Below are positions 63,884 to 64,000 of a DNA stretch of 64,000 bases, in pieces. A program made the position numbers and the translations under genes. Source of the DNA: Neodontobutis hainanensis (lineage: Eukaryota > Chordata > Actinopteri > Gobiiformes > Odontobutidae); NCBI GenBank assembly GCA_024349245.1, contig JALDNG010000022.1:18663501-18727500 (forward strand), written 5' to 3'. How positions within the stretch are numbered: the stretch's first letter is position 1; each line of letters starts with the position of its first letter. Below the pieces are notes generated by a model that ran no database searches, was not told the origin of the DNA, and saw only the letters and a program-made list of their open reading frames with translations.

Positions 63884-64000
63884 CAGGGGTGGGCAATTAT
63901 TTTTCCCCAAGGGCCACATCAGAACATGGAACTGTTGTGGTGGGACGGGCCTACACAGGGAACTCACTTATGCTCAATAAAAACACGTTTATTTTGCCTA
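63884..64000 (+). mobile_element. Left end of a hAT-like (Charlie-type) element, cut by the window edge
   Basis: CAGGGGTGGGCAATTATTTT followed by CCCCAAGGGCCACATCAGAA resembles the ends of hAT-Charlie-like elements. The eight bases before it, GACTAGAG, fit the hAT preference for a CTAGA-like target. The other end is outside the window, so the duplication cannot be checked. Confidence 0.55.

Overview
The window looks like a low-GC, repeat-rich piece of a teleost fish chromosome. It has long introns and intergenic stretches and very little coding DNA. Degraded L2/CR1-type LINEs, Tc1, hAT and DIRS-like elements, tRNA-type SINEs and long GT, AT and AAT microsatellites are all of kinds common in ray-finned fish. 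The species cannot be named from the sequence.

Only two protein-coding genes can be supported, both regulators of G-protein signalling of the small R4/B class, both on the minus strand. The first (6839-13518) is the 5' part of rgs5: exons 1-3 with a TATA box. Its two RGS-core exons must lie beyond the left edge. The second (38985-40639) is complete: five coding exons of 44, 84, 62, 167 and 216 nt giving 190 residues, with a TATA box, a candidate AU-rich 3' UTR element and a polyadenylation signal. It resembles rgs16 most closely. The two are about 25 kb apart with no gene seen between them. They share exon 1 length, exon 3 length and phases, so they look like tandem paralogues. Both proteins begin Met-Cys-Lys-Gly-Leu-Ala, the N-terminus that makes mammalian RGS4, RGS5 and RGS16 oxygen-sensitive N-degron substrates. 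Both should speed GTP hydrolysis on Gi/Gq alpha subunits at the plasma membrane.

Layout: 1-13.5 kb is rgs5 and its introns, with a LINE RT fragment at 2.1-2.6 kb and a candidate plus-strand promoter/5' exon near 4.55 kb. 13.6-38.5 kb is intergenic: a dead Tc1 copy (21.1-22.1 kb), a LINE endonuclease fragment (22.7-23.6 kb), a perfect hairpin (26.9 kb), SINE-like repeats (33.8 and 35.3 kb) and a 722-bp hAT-type element with a perfect 8-bp target duplication (35.7-36.5 kb). 38.5-40.8 kb is the rgs16-like gene. 41-64 kb is intergenic: a TTAA MITE inside a degenerate 11-bp array, GT microsatellites, a DIRS-like recombinase remnant (47.8-48.5 kb), a 5'-truncated LINE (52.35-53.35 kb), a 28-bp perfect inverted repeat (53.9-54.1 kb), an LTR-like segment (55.9-56.3 kb), a second hAT copy nested in another repeat (61.35-61.82 kb) and the start of a third hAT-like element at the right edge.

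No CRISPR array, rRNA, tRNA gene or operon is present. No wholly new system was found. The most interesting points are unusual residues in the RGS core of the rgs16-like protein, the paired Met-Cys degrons, and several unexplained inverted or direct repeat structures.
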